DNA of 64,000 nt, from assembly GCF_021134715.1 (NCBI RefSeq), contig NC_060026.1, forward strand, positions 186,001-250,000, in the 5' to 3' direction. The notes beneath the pieces are model-generated. The model saw only the letters and a list, made by a program, of their open reading frames with translations. It was not told the origin of the DNA and made no database searches. Numbering within the stretch: the stretch's first letter is position 1; each line of letters starts with the position of its first letter. Shown one piece after another: positions 51,738 to 63,495 of this stretch. The translations under genes were made by a program, and so were the position numbers. This stretch comes from Daphnia pulex (lineage: Eukaryota; Arthropoda; Branchiopoda; Diplostraca; Daphniidae).

Positions 51738-52031
51738 TCAATCATTTCCATTTTCAATTGACGTCGTCAATCGGTCTGTCTTAACTTTGTGTACGGTGTT
51801 CACATGTTCGTCCATGGTTATTTGTAACACCCCGAATAGAATTGCTGGTCCGTTGTCAAACAATAGCAGTTTCCATTTACTTCCAGGAGATTTAAATGAT
51901 GAATATAAACGTGAATCGATTGCTTCCCCACCTCCGTCTGTCGTTTGAAGGAACGGCACTTCAACGGACCAAAAGAAGTGGACTTTGACGATTTCACATC
52001 CGGTACTAATGCAATCCAAACACTTTGGCAT
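51738..52031 (-). pseudogene. MATH-domain half, cut off by an in-frame TGA
   Basis: The frame MPKCLDCISTGCEIVKV...FFWSVE...SPGSKWKLLLFDNGP has the look of a MATH domain (FFWSVE, GSKWKLLL). It runs in the same frame as the BTB half but is stopped by TGA, followed by an eight-A run. An intact paralogue would read straight through, so a nonsense change or decay is likely. An acceptor-like CTTACAG at about 52045 suggests an upstream exon. Confidence 0.6.
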
Positions 52032-53467
52032 TTTGTAGGGACCTGTAAGAGTTTGGAGTCAACGTTAGCCAACGAATGCACAGAAACTTTAATTTGAAAA
52101 GAAATTGAATGTATTTTTAACTGGAACGGTGTCTTGTGTGCTGCTTGTGTTATGAGATGAGGGTGAACAAGAGGCGAGTCCTCATCGTAAAGACTATCAG
52201 CAGACTGCGAACCAGGGTGTCAGTTAACGGTCGGATAACAACATTGGCAGTCGTATCATGAGCGAAGGTCTTTTACTGAGAATTATCCCCGTTTCTTGGA
52301 AGGAGAAAATGTTTGTGCGATTCTCCCTTCAAGGAGATTTACGTCATCAATGCCGGTTAATTGAATCCCTTGATGGAATATTCCTTATTCTCTTACGTCT
52401 AGTCTTTTCATGTATTGAAGACTTGTAGTCTTAGACGTCGCTGTTTTATTTTTATTGAAAAATACTTTATACTTAAAATTGTGCGTGGCTTCTCTTAAAA
52501 AGACGTTTTAAAAACAAATTTTATGCATTGTCTGGTGCCGTTTAAATAATTTAGCTTCGGTATATCATTTTCATTCTTCTTTTCATTTCTAGCAGTGACG
52601 TCAACGGTCGACTTGGTAAATGTCAAGTGGCGACTGTAGAGAGTCGACGATTGACAATGCTTCACCGCACATGATTCGCGATCCAGTGTCAACCATCACC
52701 TCTCCCGCCTTTTCCGGAAGTACTCTCACCTGATGAAGACTGGGCTTTGGGATTTGATATCCAGCAGGTCAGTTTTTCTGTTCGTTTTTTTTTTTTTTAT
52801 CAAAAATCTTGGATGAACCTTCAGTGGAGGTTTGAAATTACAATCTTAATTTTTGAGGAGTTGAGCTATCCTCTCTCCTCCAAACACTATTTTGTGGCTG
52901 CCTGTCAGCTTTCAACTTAATTGTTTTATCAATTCTCGATTTGGCAGGTGCGTAGTGCAAATGACCTCAAGGAGAAACGATTTACGTCAGGAGAGGGGTG
53001 GGGTGGGTTAAATAAGAAAAATTTGAAAGAAGAAAACCAAACGAAAGAAAATGAGAAAATGAAAAAGTGGGCGTTTTAAAAAAATGTGTCCTTGATTTGG
53101 CCTGTTCGTGCCATTTTATTCAGTTTTCCCGAGCGACCTATAGCCTGTAACTCACATAATTCTGTTAAGATGTCGTTATTTTAATTGAATTAAGGCGTTG
53201 TCAGTGTTTTATTTTTTTAAAAAATGTTCTGTTGAAAGTTTGAACTCGTGTCGTCATTGTGGATGTGGTTTTTGTTGTGCCCGTCTGAATGGTCTGGCCA
53301 TTTCACAACCGAATAAGATCATTATCGATTTTTATTTTGTGAGGTCCTTGATTTTAGTGACTTTGATCCTGCCTGAGAAGTGATGCTTGTAGTGGTAGAC
53401 TAGCAGAGATCTTGCCGTAATGTTGTTAATAAGTGCGTGAGTAATTTGGCAAACTGACTAGCATTTG
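52032..53467. other. Non-coding stretch
   Basis: Only short frames without a domain. The interval about 52590-52770, ending CCAGCAG|GTCAGT, could be a 5' UTR exon on the plus strand but has no supported partner. Confidence 0.4.
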
Positions 53468-54497
53468 CTGACTGTGTTACACAGCCCAGAATGTAGCCGA
53501 TCCTACCAAACTGTTGTCCCCAAGACTGCTGCTCTCTTAAATGCTGTCTAATGTCCAATCCAGAAATAACTTTTTTCAACAAATATAAATCTGGTGGTCT
53601 AGACAGAATTACCAGGGATTGCACTTCAGCTTCCGAACTACAAATAGATCTGGACATCAAACAATTCTTCCTCGAGGAAAAATAATCAATATAAACATTC
53701 GAGATGTTTCACATCATCTCACAAAGTGCGCTTTTCACACTTGCACGTAGTTGAATATTTTTTCTCTCTTCAAGTTTTCCTTAGAGATTGATTAAAATCG
53801 TAACTGGATGAGAGATCATTTTATCTTTCTCTTCGCCACCAGTGCTGGCAACAATGCTGCTATAGATCTTGATATTTAAACGTTGACTATTTGAAACTGT
53901 AATCGGCCGTAATCGTGCATGCGGCACGGCTGTCTCATAGAACTGATACGAACTGATATAACCAATAAACCATTCATAAAACACTGGCACTTGCTGGCGG
54001 GCTTCATGACAGCGTTCTCCAATGTAAAATGTGTTTTTAGTTAAATTGGCATTATTAGCTTCTTCGTTGATGTCTGATATTCCGTTTCTTTTCCCTATGC
54101 AGTCACGCTGGAAGTTATCTCCGTCGCGTGCCTCCCGCCTGCAGCCGAGTTCGATTGATGGTCGTACGTTCATCAGTATCCGGATGATCCTCATTCGCTC
54201 TGATTTGAGAATCATAGAGACTCATTCCAGAAAATCCTCGTCGCTGTTTCTCCAGTTCGGATCTTCGACATGGTGACCGAGCTGTCATTGCACTTTCAGG
54301 TTAGTTTTCACTTTTCACCGCATTTGTTTCTTTCTATTCCGCTGTTCCGTCCTGCCCAGTTGCTTCAACTTTATCTATCCGAATTGATTTAGTTTTTTGG
54401 AGATTTTGTTTAAATAGGACTAGAACACCTCAGACTAAGCTTTTTCTATGTTTATAGGGAAATTTATGGCATTTTTTTTTCTAATTGTGGTTTATTC
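53468..54497. repeat. Segmental duplication block, copy 1
   Basis: From CTGACTGTGTTACACAGC to near the 3' end of ankyrin gene B, this matches 60419-61370 in the same orientation, with small insertions and deletions. Both copies keep a plus-strand exon-like unit (here 54103-54299) ending ATGGTGACCGAGCTGTCATT...CAG|GTTAGT. Confidence 0.8.
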
Positions 54498-55688
54498 TTG
54501 AATGTTATCACTTTGTTTTGTTATCACTTTGTCTACGAGCAATTTCTTCAGCTTTTTGAATTCTTTTTTTGGAGCGTTGCCCCACCTTTGCACGGCAAGT
54601 TGAAGTGGTGATTCGCCGTTGACGTCGTTGACGTGGATTTCAATATTTGCTCCTTTTTTTATCAACATTTTAATTTTCTCCAGTGAACGCGTGTAAAATG
54701 CCCAGTGCAGTGGAGTATAGCCATAGTTATCGACTTTATTGACAAATTCTAGATTATTTACTTTGTCAAGGAGCATTTTTAATGTATCAGTCGTACAATT
54801 TGACAGTTTTGCTGCTAGATGAAGTGGAGTTTCACCAAAAGAATTTGCTGCATTTACCGAATCCGGGTGTTCTTCCAGAAGTTGTCGCAACTTTTCTTTA
54901 TCTCCATCCCCTAAAGCCTGTCGAAGCAATACGTTGATTGCGTTCTTATCGTCGTTCTGAATGGAATAGTTCATGACAGTCTCGTCATCCAACCCAGGCC
55001 GTCCAATAACAGTCGATGATAAACAATTAAATGCTCTCAGCTTTTTGTACCCGACGGGTGGTGTCCATTTTCCCCCTTCTGTGTTCAATTTTTCAAAAAC
55101 AAACTCCGCAAACTGCCAACAATTGGACAAAAACAGATGGTATGAAAGGTAAATCTGACCAGCATTCCAAAAATATCTTAGTAAATTTTCAAGTGTTCCT
55201 TGGGCCGGAGCACTGGTTTCTACTTTCACTGTTTCAAGTCGCGAGATATTTTGAGTTTTTGTGTTGTCGTAGATGTACTTGGTGACGTCCTCTTCGTAAG
55301 GAGACTGTTGAAGAACAATATCTTCTCCATTCTTTTCAAAGGACCACCACATTTGTTTTTGTTGAGTGTCTTCAGTTTGAAAAACCGCGTAAGTGTGAGG
55401 TATCCATTCTGGAGTGTCATCCATTGGACAGGAGTAGACGTGAACGTTGATGATTTTGTCAGAAAGCGCGTTTTTCAAAATGTCGAGATTTGAGCCCCTA
55501 GTTGATGAGGCATAATACGTGAAATACGGATCGGAAAATTTCACGTCCAAGATGAAATCCTTGAGGAATGGATCAGTTATTTCGTGCTTGGTTTCGATAT
55601 TGAGGTCAACGTACTGGACGTACAGCAATTTTCCGCTGGACTTTTTCCCTTTTGCCAAGTCCAATTTGTTTTTCATTTTAGAAAACAT
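54492..55688 (-). CDS. Ankyrin-repeat protein B with N-terminal permuted papain-like domain
   Basis: A 398-aa single-exon product and clear paralogue of the gene at 4925. Shared features are DLAKGKK, LLYVQYVD, His98 in HTYAVFQTED, WWSFEKNGEDIVLQQSP, and Cys190 in LSNCWQFAEFVFEKL. Three to four ankyrin repeats follow (GETPLHLAAKLSN, YGYTPLHWAF, GESPLQLAVQRWG). It lacks the expanded array and hydrophobic tail of gene A, so it may show the ancestral form. The strictly kept His and Cys between diverged copies suggest the fold, and perhaps the catalysis, is under selection. Substrate unknown. Confidence 0.85.
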   Translation of the reverse strand: MFSKMKNKLDLAKGKKSSGKLLYVQYVDLNIETKHEITDPFLKDFILDVKFSDPYFTYYASSTRGSNLDILKNALSDKIINVHVYSCPMDDTPEWIPHTYAVFQTEDTQQKQMWWSFEKNGEDIVLQQSPYEEDVTKYIYDNTKTQNISRLETVKVETSAPAQGTLENLLRYFWNAGQIYLSYHLFLSNCWQFAEFVFEKLNTEGGKWTPPVGYKKLRAFNCLSSTVIGRPGLDDETVMNYSIQNDDKNAINVLLRQALGDGDKEKLRQLLEEHPDSVNAANSFGETPLHLAAKLSNCTTDTLKMLLDKVNNLEFVNKVDNYGYTPLHWAFYTRSLEKIKMLIKKGANIEIHVNDVNGESPLQLAVQRWGNAPKKEFKKLKKLLVDKVITKQSDNIQE

Positions 55689-57033
55689 TTTCTTCTTTTA
55701 TTTATTTTTCAAGGGTATTATTTGCCTGCCATGTACCAAACATGCGACATGAAAAAAAAGAAAAAAATCCGTTTGAATCAATTGAGTTACTTGTAAAAAC
55801 AAAATCAAACAAAAGCAAATGAAACGTATGACGTAGTGACGTGTATACTGCAAGAATGAGCTAGTCCGCCCTTTTTCCCCATGTACCTGAGCAAATCTGC
55901 AGTTTGGAACAGTAGGTGAGCGATGTGAATCGTTTAACAGATAAAACCTTATCTCTGGCATCAAATTTAATTGGACAAAGAAACTTGTAAAACTCTACTG
56001 AGAACGACAGTGCATCAGAGATACGGAAATACCTGCAACCGATCACATCGTTAAACGACTGTTCAACTTAATTGTAGTATTTTACAACACTTACTGTGCA
56101 ACGGAAAGAAATCGAAAATCAAACTGTTGGCAATACGGTATAGAGAAACTCTAAGACTGCAGGACCTCTGCTACGTATTTCGAACTAAACTATGTGCTTT
56201 ATTATCTACTAAGGCTTGGTGGGTGTGGTTATTCCAAGTACACTACGCGTTTGACATCTTTTATGTGTGTTGGATTTGCAAGTCATTGCGCTGTCACGAC
56301 GCCAGCTAGCGACACAACCTTGAATCCCGCTCCGAAGGGAGGAGAGAGGGGGGTTACTGCCTCCTCCTTTTTTCCCCTCCACTCGACAGTCGGAGATAGA
56401 CCGCTCGTTTGGTGTGTGGCATATGGAAATGAGATAAGATACTTTCTTCACAAAATGTCCACTCTTTTGTTTTAACCATCTTTTCGTGGCGGCCTTTTTT
56501 CTTTTATTATTTTCACGCAATCAAGAGGCAAAAGTCCGGGTCTAAGCCCATAACCAAACGGGCCGACCCGTCACAAGAGAGAGAGAAAATCAAGAAGGAA
56601 AACGACCGGAAGAGTGAAGGAGGGATACATCATTTCCAGTGGGGAGCGTCGGTCGGTCGGTCGTCTATTTGGCGTCACGTCTTTTCTTTTTTTTTCCCCT
56701 CCCGCGTTCAATCCCCACCCACCAACACCAACAACCCACCAAAGAGCGTGAATCAATTTTCACGTTCAGCCAGCTGGTTAGATAGAGATATCGCTACCAA
56801 CAACATTTTTTTTTTAATATTTCGATTCTATAGTTTCCGTCGACAAATATTAGTAACACACATGGTTGAAGATTTTTGTTTTGCTTGCTATTTAAGGCCG
56901 GCATGCTTATAGACACTAGACAATCTTTTGCCCAGTGTTTAAATGCAGACAAGCCACTCTGCGGCTAGTTTATCTTTATACTATTTGAGCGTCTGCTGTT
57001 GTCCCGATGTTTGTTGATTGAGTAACGCACCAG
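55689..57033. other. Intergenic stretch
   Basis: No supported gene. The stretch around 56320-56760 is pyrimidine/purine-biased (TCCTCCTTTTTTCCCC, GAGAGAGAGAAAA) and could be promoter or simple sequence. Confidence 0.4.
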
Positions 57034-57300
57034 TTACGTTCGAGTTACGACTGCAAAGTGGATGGCGGTTTCTCCTGAAGCTTTGTGCGTTGGCTGTGCT
57101 GCTGGGTCTTCTGGGAATTTTTTGGCACACGTGAGATGAAATATCCTTATATTTGTCCAAATTGACAAACTAACTTGGTTAGCAATTGGTATTTTGGACC
57201 ATCTTGACATTGTAGTACATCTGGTGAAGGAGAACATTTGTATTGCAGACGCCACCACCAGGGGTACAATCAAATCAGCATCTTTATCGGGTATAGTAGA
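57034..57300 (-). pseudogene. Decayed ankyrin-like fragment (tentative)
   Basis: The minus strand reads DADLIVPLVVASAIQ and further on ASGETAIHFAVV, both like ankyrin-repeat starts (xTPLxxA, GETAIHxA). The expected helix pairs are missing or out of frame and the reading stops at once. Best read as a remnant of a third ankyrin gene. Confidence 0.3.
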
Positions 57301-57591
57301 CTAACATCCGCATTTGCATCCAATAGTTTGACAATTAAAGTTTCAGATTTCAATGGTATTGTACAGTTGGGGGGCAGTTCTTCTACATCAATCCTGCGCG
57401 TCTAGATTCGCTTCAGGTTTTCCCAGAATGATCTCGAACAAATTTATGGGAATACTCGACCAGAAGGCGACCAGATGAATGGCTGCAAGTGGAAAGTGGC
57501 TGTCCAAAAGTAGAAGAGTAGTTTAGCCGAGTTAGTTGGCGGAGAAAAATGGCAAATTTGTGATTTTGAGAGATATTAGAAGAGGAGGAAT

Positions 57592-60081
57592 TCAATGCAC
57601 TTCCTCCATGGTAGACAGCTTCTGTTTGATTTCGTTTTCTAGCAAGTTCAATTTTTCAGACAAGTCGTCAATGGCAATTACTGCTGGATGGTTGTTAGTC
57701 CAGGAATTCACCAGGGAAACGATTTCAAACACGACCATACCAAAGTTGAGTGCTATAAAAGATCCCTCAAGGACTTTGCCAAGTACGGTCGCCCCAGTCC
57801 TGGCAACTGCAAAGATATTCTTGACGGCTGCTGTTTCGACTGCGGTGAGCTCGCTCAGCGTTTTAGTGATGACGTAGGACGTGCCTCCTGTGGCTGTTGT
57901 GGTTAATGTGCCGACGGATTTGGCAATTTCGATTGTTCGGTACAGTTCACCAGCCATTGCGAAGGCGGCCACATTTCCCTTGGCACTGTGGGCTAGCGCG
58001 CAATTGCCAAGTTGTTGTAATAGGGAAACCGACCAATTTTCGTCCAATCCGTGGCTTTGTTTCAACCACTGGACGATTGTCCAGTACTGGGCCAGACTCA
58101 TTTCTAGTTCCTCGAAGCGCTTTTGAAGACTAGAAGCTAAATTGGTGATGGTCTTGAGATATCCTTTGGTCCAAATTTTGTCAGCCAAATCGGCGCCTAC
58201 ATTGACACCCGTTCCGGCCACAGTGGCAGCCAAGCCACCAAATGTCAACACTAAAGACACTCCTCCAGTCACGAAAGCCAAAGCACATCCACCTTTGAAT
58301 GAATGAAAAAATATAATCATTTTAAAATAAAATTAATTGAATTATTCGTTAGCCATATCTTGTAATGTGGTCATTTCGGTTGAATTTTGGTCATTTTTAA
58401 TTTAGTGCGCATGCTGGGCTTTTCCATACCTATAGCCAATCCGACACCGACAGCGTTAGTCGCCGTTCCCACTGTTTTGCTAATGTTGATATCCTGTTGA
58501 AATTTCTCCACCTCCATTTTCAGATCGCTTAGCGTTTTTCGAATATTGTCGACATCGGTCAACATGCATTTCATTTTCGCTATGGCATCGTGACGTGCCG
58601 TGGCACCTTGAGCAAGCATACGGGTATCGTTATTCGCCATTCTCTAAAGGATTGTCAAATAAAAAAGATGAATTAGCGTTTATTATGCACAAGCAAATGA
58701 TGTAGATGTAAAAAAAAATAACTTTGAGTCTGTCACGGTGTTGTGCAATGGAGATTTAGTCGCGAATCATTACATAAACTGTCTAAATACATCATCATAA
58801 CTTGAAACTTAATTTTAAAAGTCTACTGTGTTACGTATTGTTATTGGCACGATACTTCCATAGGATAATAACAATTTCGTAGAGCTGTTGGCCAGCAACG
58901 TTAAGACAATAGTATAGTGTTTTCACTTTTCTTCCTTGCTGGAACTCTATTTTTAAAACCCTCTGCGATCAATTCTATATGCACAGTCAAAGACAGACTG
59001 ATGACGTCATGCGGCACTATGTTGTTTCTTACTTCAACTTTGTCACTTTTTTTCTTTTTGAATTAAAAAAACAAACAAACAAAACATAAATACCAAAATG
59101 TCTTTTGTCTCCTGCAGCGATTTCGTCGGCATGACTGACAACTCATCGAAAAAGGACTTGAAATTCGTCATTCCGTTTTTCCATTCATTGGGTGACATGT
59201 TGTCCTCTTCATCTTGGTTATTAACGTAAATGGCGCCGTTGTTGAATTTTTGATAGCACGGCAATCCCTTGGAGTCCGTCTGACAGGCAAGTTTGGCCTC
59301 TTTGATGGCATCCAAGACTAGTGGTTTTCTTCCATCACAAAAGGTGACGAGGAATCGGATATTTTCTTTAACGCCATTGGCGAACATACCATCAATCACA
59401 CTGAAAATGTATTTTTGCGATTGCGTGAGACGGGCCAGTGGGGATTGGACGACGAAGCCGACGGCTTCCAATTCCTTGTTGATAAATAAGCATATCAACA
59501 TTATCCATTAACGAAATCAATTTTCTCACTGAAGATCACAGAATGAATTTAAAAAAAAGGGAAATAGACGCTACCTCGATGCCCTTATCATCTTTAAAGA
59601 GCTGTTCGATTCCCGAAATGATTTCCCTTTCTCGTGCAATTCCTCCGGTGTCGCCAAATCCCGGCGTGTCGACGATAGTCAGCGAAAATGGAATGCGGAA
59701 TCCGTCTTGACAGTGCAGGTCGTAGACAGTGACTTCTTGGGTTTGACTGTGAGCTTGCGACCCTCCTCTGACCTCTTCGTCGACGAGAATAAAGCGGAAT
59801 GGATCGTCCCATTCGACACCCAGGACGTAATTGACCATGGCGTTGATCCACGTCGTCTTTCCCGATCCCGTGGCTCCCATCAACAGAATTGTTTTCTTCG
59901 TTTGACATTTTAATTGGTTGGGTTTGCCGAAAGAGAATCGCTTGACTATGGCGGATGCCTCCGAAAAGTTGGAGGAATTTTCCAATGGTAATTTGCACAA
60001 CTTCATCTGATTCTCGTGTCTGAAATCGGTGCATTGATGTGCGATGGAAATGGCCAGTCTCTCTGTTCTTAAGTGAGACAT
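57592..60081 (-). CDS. AIG1-like GTPase fused to ApoL-like domain, 600 aa
   Basis: Four exons (60081-59575, 59474-59094, 58643-58430, 58292-57592) join in frame to 1803 nt. Residues 60-300 form a P-loop GTPase: GATGSGKTTWIN (69), a switch segment, DTPGFGDTGG (138), then FVVQSPLARLTQSQKYIFS and LVTFCDGRKP, as in uncharacterised animal relatives of AIG1/GIMAP. After TKSLQETKDIL a coiled coil leads into Gly/Ala-rich hydrophobic helices (VGTATNAVGVGLAIG, VTGGVSLVLTFGGLAATVAG) and a long helical tail, like apolipoprotein L. Nucleotide binding could drive membrane insertion. The 450-bp third intron is long for this locus, so two genes remain possible, but phase and family alignment support one. Cytosolic, membrane-active; an immune role is inferred. 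Confidence 0.75.
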
Positions 60082-60418
60082 TTCAATTCACTTACTGCAA
60101 ATAGGAAGAAAATAAAGATTTTTTAATTAATACTCGTTTTTATTTGTTCAATAACTCGATATTGAACACCGTAGTCAAATATTTCATTTTTTATTTGCTT
60201 TTTTTATAATCATTCTTGTCGTGAGTTACGACTGACGAAAGCGATTGTAAAATCGTAATTCAAACGGAACAAATCCTGCAGAATGTTAACGCGTGCTGTT
60301 ACAGAAACCTATATAGGATGACAATTTGATAGGGTAATTACCAAACAATATTATGCAGCTCTCTTCTGTTGGGCTCACAATCAAAGTCTGTACGTATCGT
60401 TTCGAACTCGGTTACCGT
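60082..60418. promoter_or_regulatory. Upstream region of GTPase-ApoL gene
   Basis: An acceptor-like CTATTTGCAG lies about 12 bp before the ATG on the minus strand, so an untranslated first exon is likely somewhere upstream. Nothing else seen. Confidence 0.4.
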
Positions 60419-61370
60419 CTGACTGTGTTACACAGCCAGAATGTAGCCGATCCTACCCAACTGCCATCCACTAGACTGCTGCTCTCTTGAATGCTGTCTA
60501 ATGTCCTGTCCAGAAATAACTTTTTAAACAAATATACAGACAGCTGGTGCTGGTCTAGACACAATTGCCAGGGATAGCAATTCAGCTTGCAAACTATAAA
60601 TAGACCCAATCGAACGATTCTTCTTCGAGGAAAAATAATGAATAAACTTTTGAGTTCGTCTCACAAAGTGCGCTCTGCACACTTGCATACTTGACAATTT
60701 AAAATCAATCCTTGGTTGAACACGATCGAAGCTAAGCGGCTGTTAAAATCGTAACTGGTCGGGACGATTTGATTTTCCTCTTCGCTACCAGCGGCAACAA
60801 TTTTGCTTTGAATTCTGATAATTTTAAAACGTTGACTATTTGAAACTGGAGACACCGCATAATCGTGCATGCGACTGGCTCAGTGTTCTCCAATGCAAAA
60901 TGTGTTTTTAGTTAAATTGGCATTATGAAATTCTTCGTCGATGTCTGATATTCCGTCTCTTTTTCCTTTATGCAGTCGCGCTGGAAGTTATCTCCGTCGC
61001 GTGCCTCCCGCCAGCAGGATCCAGATTATCCTCATTCACTCTGATTTGGGAATCATTGACACATTACACGAAATCCTCTTTGCTGTTTCTCCAGTTCGCA
61101 TCTACGACATGGTGACCGAGCTGTCATTGCACTTTCAGGTTAGTTTTCACTTTTCACCGCATTTCTTTCTTCCAGTCCGCTGTTCCGTCCTGCCCAATTC
61201 CTGCTTCTTCATCAAATCAATCCGAATTGATTTTGTTTTGTTGTTTTTTTTGGAGGGAGTTTTCTTATCAATAGGACTAAAACCTCAGACTGAGCTTTTT
61301 TTACGTTTACAGGATAATTTATAGTCCGTTCATAACTTTTTTTTTTCTTATCACGGTTTTTCTTGGGTAT
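60419..61370. repeat. Segmental duplication block, copy 2
   Basis: Direct-orientation partner of 53468-54497. Its exon-like unit is at 60976-61138. Indels and scattered substitutions suggest a moderately recent duplication. Confidence 0.8.
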
Positions 61371-61470
61371 GCTCTAGAGTTAAGCCGCTTGAATTGCATA
61401 TGCATGTAGTCGAGTTTTGACACTTCCCTAGGGAACTAGTGTCTGTTTTCTGAACTATTGGGAATATTTA

Positions 61471-61668
61471 TCAAGATTCATCTTCTTCTACCGTCCCACT
61501 TATCTGTATATTTGATACCAGATACTTATACAGACAGTTTGGTTCATCAAGCATGTAAATCAAGAATCCGGAATTGAAATCGAATAAGGCCATTTTTTTG
61601 TTCGTCAGCAGATCGACTTTTAGACCCTCTCCTGTCGAAATCTTTCTTTCAGTGATTTCTGATGGCAT
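61471..61668 (-). other. Short open frame next to ApoL-like debris
   Basis: Sixty-five codons (start MPSEITERKISTGEG, end GTVEEDES) with balanced composition but no recognisable domain. It adjoins the decayed ApoL-like segment and may be part of the same broken gene. Confidence 0.25.
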
Positions 61669-61674
61669 ATAATG

Positions 61675-61870
61675 TGTGCCGACTGTTTTAACAATCTCTA
61701 CCTATTATATTGCTCGGCCAAATTCACGGTCTGCTACTTGGGAGGCAGCCTCACTTCCCGTGTATAGTCATTGCGGTTTGTGTATTCTACCTCAAAATGC
61801 TTTCATTAGGCAAACCGACAAATTTTCGTTCAATCCGTGCCTTTAATTCAGCCGTTGTGGTTTGCGGCCA
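61675..61870 (-). pseudogene. Fragment of an ApoL-like exon
   Basis: The plus strand GTGTGCCGACTG...GGCAAACCGACAAATTTTCG...CAATCCGTGCCTTTAATTCA follows, with gaps, 57910-58070 inside the last exon of the GTPase-ApoL gene (GTGCCGACGG...GGAAACCGACCAATTTTCG...CAATCCGTGGCTTTG). The frame is broken. It marks a second, dead copy in this array. Confidence 0.6.
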
Positions 61871-63250
61871 AATTTTTTTAACATTTCGTCGTAAGATATT
61901 TTTTTTTCATAGATTGCGTTTGCGATATTTCACCGATTAGTGATTTCATGGACGAAATTTTCTCAGGCCTGTACTTTGGTTGATTTTTCGGTATTAACAG
62001 ACAGCAAGTTGAAAAATCGGCCGAGATGACGTCACCATCAAACATGGCTGAGAAATAAAATCCAGTATTGTTGGTGGCTTGGTGCTGTGTAAAATTAAGG
62101 TCCCTATTTTGCTTATCGAATTATCAATGAAAAACCTGTGCTTATGCTGACTTTGACACTTTGAATTTCCGCGATTTATTTTGGATTTCCGTAAATCGTT
62201 ATCAGAAGATTCAGCAAACTGTTATTACTAGTATAGAGATTTTTAATTCTATTCCGATCTGGAAGAGGAATGATGGTTGTCCAAAGAAGTTTTATTTTCT
62301 TTATCAATAGTCGTGAATTCAGATTTAAAATGATTTTGCAACTCTTGTTTTTCGAAAATGAAACCGACAATGTCGTCTGCTAAATCAGTCTCGTTCTCGA
62401 CAGTCGACTCACCACACAGACACCATCCCAGGAATCGCTCTGAAGATGATATAACAGAGATTTACTCATTTACAGTTGACTAAATCATCAGCTAACGAAC
62501 TATACAGCCGTCACACAGGTTGACCTCATTCTCCCTGCTGTTAAAATCGGCTTATCCTTGTTTCCTAGTGCATATGCAGGTTAGTTTTATTTTTCAACCA
62601 TATTTTTCTTCAGTTTGCACCCAACACTTTCATCCAGTTCCTTTCCGTATAACCGTTAGTGTCGCATTGGTCGCCGCTCATACCCTATTTGACATCGGGG
62701 AGTCTTTTTCAAAAGCAGTTATCTTTAGATAACATTCCCTTTCTCTACGTTCACTGCTCAAATGTGAGTTGTGAGGCAACGGGTATATTGCTGTTTGCTC
62801 TATTTCATTTAGACTGTGTTGGTTATAGCTTTTCAGTGAGAGATATTTGATTATTCACAATCCCATTGATTTTTTTTTCTTTTTAATGAATGACTGTTTA
62901 GTTTTTCATTTTTCAAAACTGCGATAGTTTTTTCATCACTTGCCAATTTAGACAGTTACATTTTCCTAGTGCAGCGTAGGTTATTACTTGTGCCTTGTTC
63001 AAGATAGAATAGGTAAAAACAAATCGAATCTGTTGCAACAATTAGAAACAAAGACAATCTCAAAAATGTTCAATCCCTCCTTTTTGTTTTGTTTAGCTTC
63101 TCTTCCAGGCTCTTAAAGATTTTTTTCCCCCGTTTCCCTTCAGACCCCCGAGATGAAATCAAGTCGACGGTTATTTCACCTGTGTGGTATGAGTTGCATC
63201 CTTAAAACGTTAAACGAAGCCGTGCGATTTCAGGATTTTTGAAGCCAGGG
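61871..63250. other. Non-coding stretch with repeat remnants
   Basis: No supported gene. Near 62570-62590, TGCATATGCAG|GTTAGTTTT recalls the donor context of the duplicated exon-like unit. The rest is AT-rich. Confidence 0.4.
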
Positions 63251-63495
63251 AAGTAACAATAAAAAGTTGAAAGTGGCCCTTGCATCCATTTCTCTTCTAG
63301 TGGTCGGATGATTTCTGGTTATTTTTCTTTATTACGGCATTCCTTTTGTAAATTAACAACAGATTCGCATAGCAGTTTTTAGTTGAGAAGACAAAAGTCC
63401 AGCTTTTCAAATTATTTCTTATTTTTTTATTAAATTCCCAAAATTAATTTACAAATGATGAATTGTTATTGAATAACAATTGCAAATGTGAAATT

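Noticed and set aside
58644-59093. Treating the ApoL-like part as a separate gene starting at ATG 58640
   Set aside because: The acceptor TTTAG|AGA sits directly before that ATG in phase with the GTPase exon, and the joined sequence keeps the family pattern after TKSL; kept as a caveat rather than the preferred model.
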